Shown: one piece after another, positions 13,001-25,800 of the stretch | Layout: each line of letters starts with the position of its first letter | How positions within the stretch are numbered: the stretch's first letter is position 1 | Origin: Neelides folsomi | Taxonomy: Eukaryota; Arthropoda; Collembola; Neelipleona; Neelidae | DNA length: 64,000 nucleotides | Direction of reading: 5' to 3' | NCBI GenBank assembly: GCA_034687125.1 | Contig: JAQGBZ010000253.1 | Span: 27,187 to 91,186 of the forward strand | Position numbers and translations under genes: made by a program | The notes under the pieces: model-generated | Database searches by the model: none | What the model was told of the DNA's origin: nothing | What the model saw: only the letters and a program-made list of their open reading frames with translations

Positions 13001-16000
13001 CAATCTCGCTCGGATCCTCATGAGGACGCGGAGTTGTCTCGGGGTTTTTTATCTTCGGCGACTCCACTTCGATTTCACTTATCAAATCCATTACTTTCCG
13101 CCCCGCCCGCTCCTAGTTCATTTGACAGAGGAACCTGTGGAAGAAATCTTCCCACCTCACAACTCAACCTGAACAAATTTCCTTTTGACTCCAAGATTCT
13201 TCTACCTTCCTTAAATAAATAAAATGCTCCGTGGAATTGATCTCAAATCCTCTGCCCCTTCTAAAAAGTAATAAAAACTAAAACTATGGCCAACCTCTCG
13301 TGCCCCAATAAATGTCTATCTTCATAATGGAAATACCCTTCAAACGTACAAAGGAGAACCTCAATTTCCTCTTTTAAACCAATCCTTATAAGCTGATAAA
13401 TAATTCAAAGCAAACCATTCTTAAATCAATAAAATGCATTCTAAACCTATACAAAATACATAAAATCTCAACGGTGAAAAGAACCACTTTGACCATATAC
13501 ATTCCTTAAAAAAATCAAAGATCCTCGCTACATATTAAAACTTTAAAATATTAAAATCAATTTGTACTTAATCCACTTACCTGCTAAATTAAGTATTAAT
13601 AAGTTTAAGTTAATGGAACTGTAAACGATACTCTAAAAGAGTTGAAAATGGATTTTTTTATATTTTATCAGGGAAAATTTTCTCCAATTTGCATATTGAT
13701 TCCGAGTCATTCATTGTGAAAATAAAAATTGGCGTTTAAATTATCATTCGGAATGAGATATGAAGAAAGGGGAAGAATATTAATAGCCCGCCTATTTACT
13801 CTCTCCGATGAAACAACAAACATGAGAATTATTGTTTATTTACCTTCCTACCAAACGAACATTTTAAGACTTCTGTGCCAATCATATTAATGTCGGATTT
13901 CTCTCTGACTTTTGAATATATTGGATTATACGTAGCATTGAATCCCAATTTAATACGAATCAAATACTACGATACATACAAGCTACGTAGGTAGATTATA
14001 TTAGATCCTCAAATCAAAAATCATTATTATAATTATAATTTTCATCTTACTGTTAAAAGGATTTCAATGCTAGCACAAGCAATGGGCATTTTGTATAATA
14101 CGAATAATCTTTAAAGTCCCCATTTAAATGGAAATATATTTCGCTTAATGAAATTGGCGATTCACGGAAATTAAGGAAAAGAGAATTAGATAGGATTTGT
14201 AGGAATGAGTCTAAGCGAAGAAATGGTTTTATGCATATATTTGTAATTCTTTCAACTTGAGGTTTCCAAAACGTCAAAATGGCCAGTTTGGGAGAAAGCG
14301 AATGAGCCATTTGGAGTCCATAGAAGAAAAAAAGGCCCTTGCGAAATTCCCTTCCTCAAGTGATACATAGACTTAATATATAAAGTTAAGTAGTTACCTT
14401 CTTATATGGATGGAGGTATATATGTAGAGAATCACTCTCCCCTGTTCCTAATACTAATTGAAAATTTCCTTTCCCAATTCCCTTCCTCTTACTCCTTGAA
14501 ACTTATTGAGAGTAGTCAGAAGTAATATGTGTAGAAGATATTCATTTTATCTGTTAGGATTCAGAGCTTTTATTTCTTACTTTCATATTAGATGATAAAA
14601 ACTTATTGTATGCTTTTTACATTCATACAATACAAGAATCAAATATTTAGCACAATTATAATTGCATAAACGTTGGATATAACTAGGATATAGTATACAT
14701 ACATAATAAGAATAAGAAATAAATGTTTTTACCTCAGCGGAAAAACAATTTACTTATTTGGTTATTCCAACTATGGAGTTATTGGATATGCACGGTAGCT
14801 CAATTAAACTGTCAAATGCTTTCTTCCAAATCATATTTATATAGTACATATATACAAACTACATATATTGTAATCATATTTGTATAATTGTAATAAATTT
14901 CTGGTATAGTTTGTTTTGAAGTTAAGAAAAACTATTCTATTATAATTTCATATATCCATGAGGCTCAAAGTTAACAACGCTATTTTATTTATTTTCCTTG
15001 TATTTATTTATCTAGATATCCATACATATGAGAAAATTTCCATATATTTTCTCCTTTGGGTTGCGGCTATGATTTACAAGGGGCCTCATATGAATTTTGA
15101 ACATTAGAATTCTCCAAGTTCGTCACTTTATAGAGCGGATGTCTCTGGAATGTATTCATGTTCATAAGTATTCTTTCAAATTTGAACATCTTCCGAATGT
15201 TTGCGACGGAGGGGGAGAAATTCAATTTTTACTTGGCTCGAGAAAGGTGAAGAGTTTGAAATAGGAAAAACATACAAGGCACACTTAGGAATATAGAGAC
15301 ATTACATATAATACTTCGCGTACCCATATTAAATGAACATGGGAGTACTTAAGATGGGAAAGTTCGTATCACGTTCCCCACTTCTAAGTATATCTCTGAA
15401 TGTAAAAAAACAAACAATATTTCCCGTTTGTGTTTGTTTTGGCGAATCCTGGAGCCGTTTCTGTTTTCTCTCCATCGGAGGAAATTGAAAAAGGAATGGA
15501 TTCATTGGATTTCAAAACTTTCCCTTTCTCACCCAACCAGCCAAAAGGTGAAATATAAATATGGCGCGAGAGATTTTAGAAGAATTGTCTGAGGGTCGCA
15601 AACACTTTCATCCATTTCTTATGGCCTCCATATGTTTCATATATCCACTTCCATGTAAAGCTCATATCCAGAGAGTCGGGATGAAATATTGTCGCCATTG
15701 TATACCCTACATCTTCTGTTTGATAAAATGATCGAGTTCTTCCCTCGCGTTGACAGAAGATTATGAAAAAATGAGGATATGAGAAGCCTTCATTTTGAGT
15801 CTCCAGAGCTGATAACTCCACTTCCGCCTTCCCCACTACTAAATCCTTCCAGCCATCCGGCTCTCTGTCTCTCCCCGATTTCCCCTTCGCACTTATCTTC
15901 CAAGAGCGGCAGAGTGCATTAGAAGATTATTAGGTCATTAGTATTGCCAAACTTCTCCTTCACCCATTCAAATTGGGAGAGACAAGAGCCCCACTTGACC

Positions 16001-16203
16001 CTGAAGATCCTCGGATCTTGAGAGGGAAGGAATTGGAAGCCATTGGAAGGATAATGATTACTAAGGAGGAACTAATCCTCATACATGTCTCGACTTTCTC
16101 TCACCACCCTGAATTTTAATCGGTCCATTATAGGCCCCTTCCCCATAAAACCCAATGACCTTCCATCTTCATTCCTCCGACATGGACATTCGTTTTGGGG
16201 CGG

Positions 16204-16220
16204 ATAATAATAATAATAAT
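16204..16220. repeat. Trinucleotide microsatellite (TAA)n
   Basis: Uninterrupted ATA/TAA repeat of 17 bases in noncoding DNA. Confidence 0.9.
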
Positions 16221-18177
16221 GCTTTGTCAAATTCCTTGACAACGTCAGGCCCAAATCCCTTGTAGAGATATTTATATTCGCGAATGGGCTTAAGGGCGGA
16301 TTGATGTATTAGGTGTTATCATAGCGAAGCTATGTCGGGACCTGGGTTGAGGTAAAGTGCGCCTTTGAAAAGATGTTTCCAAAGCCCAGGGGCTCCTCAC
16401 CTCACTTTCTCGGAATTGAAGAGGAGAAAGTCATTTGTTAGCGGATAAAGAACTTCTCTGGTAGCGGATATAATGGACTGCTCAGTTCCCTATGTGGAGG
16501 AGGATATAGGGCTCCCCTTATATGGATCCCTTTTTGGTGCTCTGACGTGGGGATTCCCCGAGCCTCCTCATCTATTTTTCTAATCCTCTTCCCGGCCCAG
16601 GACCTCTTGGTGGGATGAGGAAATGTAATTACAAGCTACCTGGCCCTCCAACGGCAGATGAGATTCGCATGGCGCAAAACTCCGGATGTCACCAACATGA
16701 TTTTGGAAAAGATGCATTTTGTTGTTTGAGTCTTCGAAAGTTTGTCTCCCCTTGGCAGCTCCCCATTCCTGGAGAGAGGCGTGGAGGAAATAGGAAAAAT
16801 AGGAAGACTGGGGGGAAACTTGTGTTTCGCGAAAGTAAATATGTCGATTTGGACGTTGTCCAAAGTGGAAGCTTCCGCTCTTGGTGGCCACGGAATAAAT
16901 TCTCACTTTACAGACTTCCAAATTAATTTCACTGTCCCGCCCGAGTTTCCTAGCCCTTTAAAGGAGACTAATTGTAATTATGCTCCATTTGGAAAATGAA
17001 ATTGAAATGAAATTAAGAAGCCCAGAGATCCATTCACGAACCTCTGGGAAGAGACTGGGAATTTACAACTATTTCTTTATTTATTCCAATCTTGGAGGTG
17101 TTTTATGAAGTTGGCAAAGTTTTTCAACGGATTTACGACCTCGGCGGTTTCAACTATGAAAGATCACATTACGATCCATTTACGTCTTCTCTTTTATGAG
17201 GCCATGCAATCTGGCTTTTAATTAATTAACACTATATAATATATTATTTAATCTATATTTACAATTATATTAAGTATTATTATAGATACTTTGAATATTT
17301 TAAAGGCCATTTCAGTTCGGCGTATGCATTCCACATTTTAGGACTTCCTTCATTTTAACTAACAGGACAATTTAAATGACAAAGGTAATCTGCAGTGAAA
17401 ATAAAAGTTTCAAGAATTATCTATGTAGTTTTAAAAGAGGCACATTAGCAGGAATTTTATGGCCCATTTTTTCGATATTTGTATCTTGAGAAGGAATTAG
17501 AAAAACGGGATTTGCAGGAGCTGAGGAAAATCTCGTTTGGTCTGAATATTTAACGCTACGAGGGGAAGGAAGATGGTAATTAGAAGGCGAAATGGAGGCA
17601 AGGAACTTTGAAATCTTATTGAGATTCCCCATTTGGAATCTTTTCAACCGCCACCTTACCAACTTCAACACTCGCCATTAAAACAAATTTTAACTCGCTT
17701 TAAGCATTGGCGGTTTCTCCAAAATCCCACTTATTTTGGTGAGGCGCCGACGGCTCCTGCGGTCCAAGCCATTTATAAATTATAACTTTCACAAACCATT
17801 ATTCATAATTTATTAATCGAGCTTAATTAATTTCAAGTTTTCATTATGAACTGCTTTCATATACCCCAAACAACCACGGTTTAACACGGCATCCGGAAGC
17901 CCTGAGTTGAGACTGTGCTTTAGGATAACACTTGATGGACTATTTTATATAAATATTTGTGAAATTATAATTGTTTTTAGGGGATTTTTAATTTGTTGGG
18001 TTTGGGAAGGGTGGCCATTGGCGCGTGGCGTCCTTGTAATTATTTGTGTGGGGCGGGAACGGAAATTGCATTTCTGGAGTGAAAAGCATGGAAAAATGTG
18101 AAAAGTATTAAAAGGCGGATTGAAGGGGGGAAATTCATTTCCGGATGTTCTTTCTCTGTTTACTTAGAATCCAAATA

Positions 18178-21100
18178 ATGTGGGTCCTTGGAAGGCGGCG
18201 GCTCGCGGAGACGTTTCTGGTCGCCCTCACCCTCTGGCACTCTTCCCAAGCGAACCTCGGTAAGGAACTCTGAATCCATCTTCCTTTAATCTCCCGTGAT
18301 TCCTCCACCTTCAAGGGGACCCAGGCGGAATCATTCCAAAGGCCCTGGTTCAAAAAGTGTTTTGGCCACCGGCCAAGGCAGATTAGCCGACCCATTTTTC
18401 CCATTTTCCCTCTTCGGATACAAGATGAGCCAAATGAGCGCGCACGCGAGGGTCCGAGCAATAGAAAAATAGGAATCCCCCATTAAATTTTATACCGGTT
18501 AGGTCCTGCATGGAGAAAGCTTAGCCGAATTACGAGGCCGGGATTTACGAGGGAGTTAGGACGAGCTCACCGGGGTAGCGGGCTTTGTAATGAGACACGT
18601 GGTCGCGCACACCCTCCGTGACTCAGCTGCCCTTCGCCCATTAAGGGAATGGAAGGGGGATCTTGAGGAGCTTGGGATTACCCGCGGCTTACCTCCGCTC
18701 GCGTGTCCCCCATGCAAATGCTCGTGTGCAGAGGAAAATAATTAGTGAAATTGAACCGGGCCGTTCCCTCACGCGACTCGGAGAATCCTTCCTCAATTAG
18801 CCCCGCTCTTATTGACACTCCAGGGCCATTTATCAGCCCATCATCCTCTATTGATTCCCGATTAGGAGCGCCCAACGGCTCCATCCATCACGATCAGCTC
18901 AAGGAGCCCTGATTGTCTCCCGACCTGATTGGGAATCCCGAGGATGGAGAGTGTCTCTCTCAAATCCTCATCTGTAAGGGGAGCCCATAACTCCAGCACG
19001 ATGAGAAAATCGGATCATCTCCTCAGATTCCGCCCAGCCCATAAATAACCCTCTCCCGCCAAAGCCCCGCACATGCATCATGGCCGTGACGGGACAACAA
19101 ACCTGACTTTCTCCTTCCATTAAGCGAGTCCGATTGAGTTGGCGGGTCGGCCCAACAGCTGCCCGCGTCCCCACTCACCCAGTTTCTCATCTTGGAGGAG
19201 TCTTCCATTTGGCTCTCTCCGAAACTCTCAATATCCCAAACAATTCCTACTATTGTGAGGCTCTAAATATCTCCGCATCCCTTTCTCTCTTTCGCTCACT
19301 ATTATTTCGGACACATTTCTCATTTGACGACTCGGGTCCCATATAAAATTTTACGAGCTCCTCCGACTCCGCGCCCCTCCCACCCCTCATCTTCATACTT
19401 GGGGGATCACGTAGGAGGACAATTTATTCTCCCTCCACACACACACACACACACACAATGTTGCCTCCGCAAGTCTTGTAAATAATAATTCAAGAAGTTT
19501 ACGATAATAAAGGGAGCGGAGATAATTGCGCCCATTGCGGGCCTCCTAGGATTAACGACCGGCGCATAAAAATGATTCCAATTATCTCGACGGATGGGCA
19601 ATGTGTCGAGAGGAACTTCGATCCCGATAATTCCCCAACTGGCCGGGTAATGGGTTCTCGCGGAGGATCCTTCGTATAAAAAAGATAAGTGGGGGTTATG
19701 GACGATCTCGGCCCGCGGTCCATTATTCCCAAACCGCTGACCCGAATGGCCCAAATGACCGGGCCAACTGCCCATAAACCCCCGGTATTTATTGTGGCGG
19801 CCCTCGGCCTCCCACGCCTAATTCCCATACTAATCTCCCCCCACCCTCCGAAGCAACAGCTTGGGCTGGCGGTGGGGCCGATCTCATTACTCCCTCGATA
19901 AAGGGGAATCAAAGTGTCATTGAATGAGGTGCGGAGCGAGAAGTGGATTCCCACTCATTTCCCCTTAATGGGCCCTCCCTGCAGTTGAGTAGATGAACAT
20001 AACCGTTGGACCGGTTTTATTCCTTCTTTGTTCCAGGGTACTTTTGGCAAATCACGGACCTCCACTTGGACCTCAACTACTCCGCCACGGGGAACCGGGA
20101 CAAAAGTACGTCATCTTCATTCTTGAGGATTATTACTACGACCATGAATTTCAGTGTGTTGGAGACAGACTGGAGGCGCCTACCGTTACGCGGAAGGACA
20201 TTTCGGAGACTATGTCTGCGACTCCCCTTTCGCTCTCATTAAATCCGCCATTAGAGCCATGAAGGAGAAAGTCCCCGTCGACCAAGTGGAGTTCATCTTG
20301 TGGACCGGGTAAAAATTCCATCTCCGACAAACCCACTTTACCCATGTTTCTCTTTACGATTATTGCCCCGGGCCCCTCAGGGCTCATTCGAATATGGAAA
20401 ACAAATTGGAATCACAATCTATGCATTCCCTCCCTCTTATTTATTCCCCATTTCGGGGCGGATAAATCAAATGTGAAATGAGGATCTATTATTGACAAAA
20501 CAGTGGAACACAAGTGGAATTCCACAATGGTATTATTTACAAATTGTTAAATGGAGACTTAGAAAATATGGATTAAGAAAAATAGTAGAAATCAATAGAA
20601 ATGACTCAAATGAGTAACCACACATTATCTCTTCCCATCCGAGGCCTGTGGGTTTTAAATTAACTTTTGGTATTCAAAATTCATAATGGTGGTTCGTTTT
20701 GCTGGAGGACAAATGAGTTTAAAGGGTTAAATTAGTCGTAATAGTGTAGCTATTTACATAAAGCGTGCCGTTAGCCCTCCACATACCTTCCATTTGGGCT
20801 GGGAGTGAAAGTTGAATGAGACTCGGGGTCATAATGAGGTTTCCCATTCAACTTTCCCCCATAAACCCCGAGTCCGAGTCCGCTGAGAGAACTTCTCCCG
20901 CCCATTTATCAATATTTAATTCCCGGGATTCCTTTTGATGAGTCGAGATTTGAGTCTCTGGTTGGTGCGAGTGATTTGTGGGCCATTTGAGTGGGAGTGG
21001 ACAGCTAATGGGTCTTGGTGATGCAGGGACTCGATCTCGCACGCGATGCACGGGAGCGAGGATCACTTCAGCCAAGAGGCCGTCTTCCACATCATGACCA

Positions 21101-22871
21101 ACTTGACGTCGGTGCTGAAGCAGGAGTTTCCCTTCTCGAGCATCTACCCCGTACTCGGGAACATGGACTGGCACCCGCGCTACTCCATGGCCCCCCACAC
21201 CGGGCGCTACAACGAGACGATGCACCAGTACGGCCAACTCTGGTCCTCTTGGATCCCTCCCGAGTCCCTCGACACCTTCAGGAGAGGTGAATGAATTGTT
21301 AAGTCTGTCGCGCCCCCGCGGGCCGCTGCATAATTCAAACGGAGGAAAGTGGGCCAGAGGTCCAAGCGAGGAATCAAATATTGAAGCTTCAATTACCTTC
21401 TGAGGAGGTTGATATCTAAATACAATGTTTTACAGGGGGTTACTACGCGATCGAGCGAAAGAACCAGAAGCTCATGCTCCTCATCCTCAATACGAACCTC
21501 TACTACAAGAAGAACTCAAAGATCCGCCCCACCGAGCTCGACCCGGCCGATCAGTTCGCCTGGCTCGAGGGGATGTTGGCCAAGGCGCGAGCCTCCTTCG
21601 AAACCGTCTACATCATAGGCCACATCCCGCCGGGAAAGATGGAGCGGTACATGAGCAGCCGTCTCGGCTACCATGTTTACCAAGAGCAGTTCAACAAGCG
21701 GTGAGGAATCCTAAATCCACTTCCAATCCTTTCCTCCTTCAATGTCAATGCCTTAAATTGTCAATGGTCCCAGGTACTTGGAACTCGTCCGAGAATACCA
21801 TTCAGTCATCGCAGGGCAATTCTTCGGCTTTTTCCATTCAGACTCTTTTCGAGTCTTTTACGAGAAAATGGGTGAGTCCCATCAAAGGAATTGTCCTTTG
21901 ATAATTTGCATTAGATACCATTTACAGCTTGAGAATGAAAGATTTGGATTTGTTTTAACCATCAGAATTTGTTTGGATGATCATGTATGGAATAGTTTGA
22001 AAATGTGGAGATGTTTTAAATGGGTGGTTTTTAGATAAACACAAAGGGAAGTTTTTGGAGAGAGACCCAATCTCGTACCTGTTCATTGCCCCGGCTGTGA
22101 GTCCGAGAAAATCAAGCATCGCGGACGAAGTTGGGCCCAACAACCCCGGCCTGCGGCTCTACCAGTTCAACACAACTTCCGGGCAGATCTTCGACTACCG
22201 CCAGTATTACCTCAACTTGAGTCTTGCGAACGAGAAGAACGTGGCGGACTGGAAGATCCTCTACAACTTCACGTCTTACTATAATCTTCCCAACGTCTCG
22301 GCCGTCTCGCTCTCCGATCTCGCCTTTGATTTCATGGGGAGGTCTGAGAAGCAAGCGGAGCTCTTTTACAAGTAAGCTCTACATCATTGAAGGGGTGAGT
22401 GGGGATTGGAGGAACAATTAGACTCAAGTGCTTCGGCATGATAAGATCTCGAAACGATCTTCCACTTTCATAATACAAACTTTAATCCCTTTTCATATCC
22501 TTTTAAATTTTCTCAATGATTGTGGAAAGGCTTAGGAAGCATCATTGAATTACGAGAAAGGTTTGGGAATAAGCTCCCCAATTCGCCCTTGTTCTTCCCG
22601 TCATTGTTGATCCGCCACTTGACGGCTTGTCCTTTGCAGGTATTATGTAGCGAACTCGGTAGGATACGACGACCCGCGAAACTGCAAGGACCTCTGCAGA
22701 CGAACCCATTTCTGTGTCATCACCAACATTGACTACCAGGACTACGAGCGGTGCATTCAAACCGTCCTTGGGACCTTCGGGGTGTCGGCGGGGAGGCGGG
22801 TCGCGAGCTGGGCCCTCCTCCTCCTTCTCCCTCACATGGGGAAGTTCCTGTTCTCAAACTTTCCTAATTAA
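18178..22871 (+). CDS. SMPDL3: SMPDL3-like secreted phosphodiesterase, two active-site histidines replaced
   Basis: Exons: 18178-18259, 20037-20105, 20155-20308, 21027-21286, 21436-21700, 21774-21871, 22035-22371, 22640-22871; 498 residues, all junctions GT..AG and in frame. Residues 1-25 form a signal peptide (RRR then a hydrophobic core). The calcineurin-like metallophosphoesterase domain follows: TDLHLD with metal ligands D35 and H37; WTGDS (D103); GNMD at 146-149 where the family has GNHD; IIGHIP (H251); GFFH at 295-298 where the family has GHTH. The ASM-type C-terminal region follows, with YYLNLS, paired cysteines and several N-glycosylation sites, then a hydrophobic tail (WALLLLLP) resembling a GPI-attachment signal, as in SMPDL3B. 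Active relatives hydrolyse phosphodiester or nucleotide substrates extracellularly or in lysosomes. Loss of the general-acid His and one metal-ligand His suggests little or no catalysis here. An acceptor at 18166-18167 implies an upstream untranslated exon. Confidence 0.93.
19436..19457. repeat. Dinucleotide microsatellite (CA)11
   Basis: Eleven uninterrupted CA units inside intron 1 (18260-20036) of the SMPDL3-like gene. Confidence 0.95.
20820..20874. repeat. 10-bp inverted repeat in an SMPDL3-like intron
   Basis: GACTCGGGGT at 20820-20829 is matched by its exact reverse complement at 20865-20874, with a 35-base spacer. It lies in intron 3 (20309-21026). It may be a chance hairpin. Confidence 0.5.
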
Positions 22872-25800
22872 TCACCAGGACGCGCCCATCAGCTACATGT
22901 GTTAATATAATTATGGGAAATCTCGCATTAATGAGGCCCGGGCCCGTCCTTTCACACCACCGTCGAAAATGAGTCCGGGATGTCAAACTTCTCCTTCCGA
23001 GGATTTATGGATAAAAATGGAGAGAGTCTTTTCCCTAATGATCATCATTACTTCCACCACTCTCCCAACCTCTCGAGATGAACATGATGATTATGAGGTT
23101 CACACGCTGCAGGATTACACCCGGCTTCCCCCATATTCCTCAACTCTGTGTCAAACTAAGTCTAATGATGGAAGTATAATCAAGGAATGTTTTATTATAT
23201 CCATATAATCAGCCTTCCTATTTATTACCTACAGATTCTCGTCAGGAGTAAAGGACGATTTTATTTTATGCGAAATAATTATTAAATTCATACACTACTT
23301 TATACCTAATGAAGAAAATTCCTATCAGAAATAGCTATCCCTACCAGAAAATTAAAATAATATTACAGATTACATATTTCAACATATGCTTAACTTTAAG
23401 AAATCTACGTATAAATATAAAATTATAAATTTGTCATATTATGCTAATATTTCCCCAGTCATATTGTCATTAGTCATTACTAGTTACATGTTAGTAGTTA
23501 TAATATATAATTACCTATATATTTACATAGCTATGTAGTCAATTTGAAGTCATAAACAAAAGTATTCATTAGAAATAAATATAATTTTATTGGATGTCAT
23601 TAAAATTATCTAAATATAATTGTATTGGATGTCATCAAAATTATCTAAATATAATTGTACTAATTAGAAATTATGTATGTAGAAATGTATCGCGAGCGTA
23701 GGAAAGAGTAGATAAATATTAATGATAAGGATAACATACCATAAAATTATTTCGTATGGTAAAGTAATAGGATATTTACAAATGGGTTATTGTATCACAA
23801 TAGTAAATGAAATTGCTTTGTATGTTTACACGCATAAAATTTTATTATTATATTATTTCATTGTACTTCATTAGGAAATTTATTAGGCACTTCATTAGGA
23901 AAACATTAGGTTTTCACAAATAGGTAAATCAACATTACAGTTACAATCCTCTGAATCATTCTCTTGCACAAACTCAATTCCCTTGATTCTCAACTTTAAT
24001 AAAATTAAAACCATTTACTTAAAAGTCAAAATTTCGGTTTCAATTTGGGCTGTACGTACCTACGTACATACTTAAATAAATGTTTCATTTTACTGTGACG
24101 ACTTTCACTAAACTATCAAAATCTCATGTTATCTAAAATTAAAAAAATATCTAAAAGTTAATAAATTATTTAAGTATGTTTATTTTTATGAAATGTATAA
24201 CTTTAATTTACTATTTATAATGTTATGTATACACAATATATGTATTATGTACTAGTGATGATCATGTTGACAATTATGTAAAATCTCCTAAATTCTTATT
24301 CAACACATATAAACTACTTATACATAGTACATACATACATATAAATATTCTATACTATAGAGTTATTGTTACAAAAATTGGTTGTCATATTTGAGATGGC
24401 TTTACAATTATGTATTTATTAATTATCAGGTTGATAATTCAAATCAGTGCTTATAAGAAATATTGCTACGATTTGTAATGTCAAAAAATAAATTTGTGAA
24501 TTTTAAAAAGTTTTATAAAAATATAATAATTACATGGAAAATTAGATTGTCTCTTCTAATTATAAATATGATATTTATAAATATAATGTTTGCTAATGGT
24601 TAATTATGATTTCCAATTTAATGTACCCCTTTGTTTCTCTAAATATTGTATTTTAGCAATGTCTTTCTCAATGGTGGAGCGTTTTCTAAAATGGCAATCT
24701 TTGTAAGATGAACATTAATTGACGTTTAACCGACGTCTCCCAACTCCTTCGTTCGCGAGCAAAAAACCCCCTGTGATGTTCTCGGCTAACTTTGGAGAGC
24801 AGAGGGAATTATACTGGATCGTTAGTATTGTGAAGATAATTGTCTAATTAAATGTGCTAACATTACATGATAAGTGCTGACGTCTGTACAATGTAATTGA
24901 TAGATCGAAGAATTGGACTTGTCCGTTCATTGTTAATATGAAGAAGAAAAAACAAATACTCGGATTATTACGCAATGCGTATCTCGTGTTTACATATTCC
25001 ATCAACTGTACGTATACAATTTAAAAATTCCATATTTTCCCAGTTTTTCAACTTTTGTTTGCAAATTATTTAATGCTAATAATTAAAAAAAGAGTCGTCA
25101 TTGATCTCATTGGTCTTGTATATACATAATAAAAGTAGAACTTAGAATTATTCAGTTAAGGACATATTCGGCTATTGTGGCTACTTTATGTGAATTGTAT
25201 TATTGCTATTATGTAAAAATACTTAATAAATATAGTTAAATTGTTACAACTAAATAACAAACATTGAACACTCATTGTGAACCCCATATTATTCTTTTTT
25301 TGTATTTGATGTGAGGGAATGAGCAAACCCCTCCAATGCATGTCCAGTTGTCCAGTCGTCGAGTCTCATTCATGTGATCTTTCTCAATCTACTACTATTA
25401 GTACTTACATAATTAATTAATAATTATTTGATCTACTCAATGTATGGTACATTACTAAATATATGTAAAATAAGGATGCGTTTGGAATTGCATCATCCTT
25501 TCATTCTGTATTTAATAAACATGTCTGTATTATTTCAAGGACTTGTGCTCTTCCTCATTTTCATCCCAAACTGCATAATTATACATAATTACTTGTAAAA
25601 CTGTAAGCCCATGTTTCCACCCAATTGTATAGAATAAGAATAGATAAAAGTTTCGGGGTTTCTCTCCTCTCTCACGTTTGTTTGGATGGTGGAAGAGTCT
25701 GAAGGGTGCGGAATCTCATATCCTCAAACTTTTGAACTTCATTCATTATTCAGGTGAGTTCTTGTGCCTTCGAGTGATAAGGGAATATTGAAACATCGAA

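Larger units (their letters stand above)
6721..18167. other. Long noncoding tract, possibly intron 1 of the SMPDL3-like gene
   Basis: No protein-coding exon is supportable over about 11.4 kb. From 6.7 to about 13.2 kb the DNA is GC-richer and full of short mixed motifs, including homeodomain-like TAATTA words and an octamer palindrome at 10049. From 13.2 to 15.4 kb it is AT-rich, and from 15.5 to 18.1 kb it is mixed again. A (TAA)n run lies at 16204-16220. This texture would suit regulatory DNA. Whether it is transcribed as an intron depends on the first-exon assignment near 6.6 kb. Confidence 0.4.

Noticed and set aside
19499-19954. Minus-strand frame of 151 codons inside SMPDL3-like intron 1
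   Set aside because: GC-rich region with few stops; the translation matches nothing and overlapping frames are equally open.
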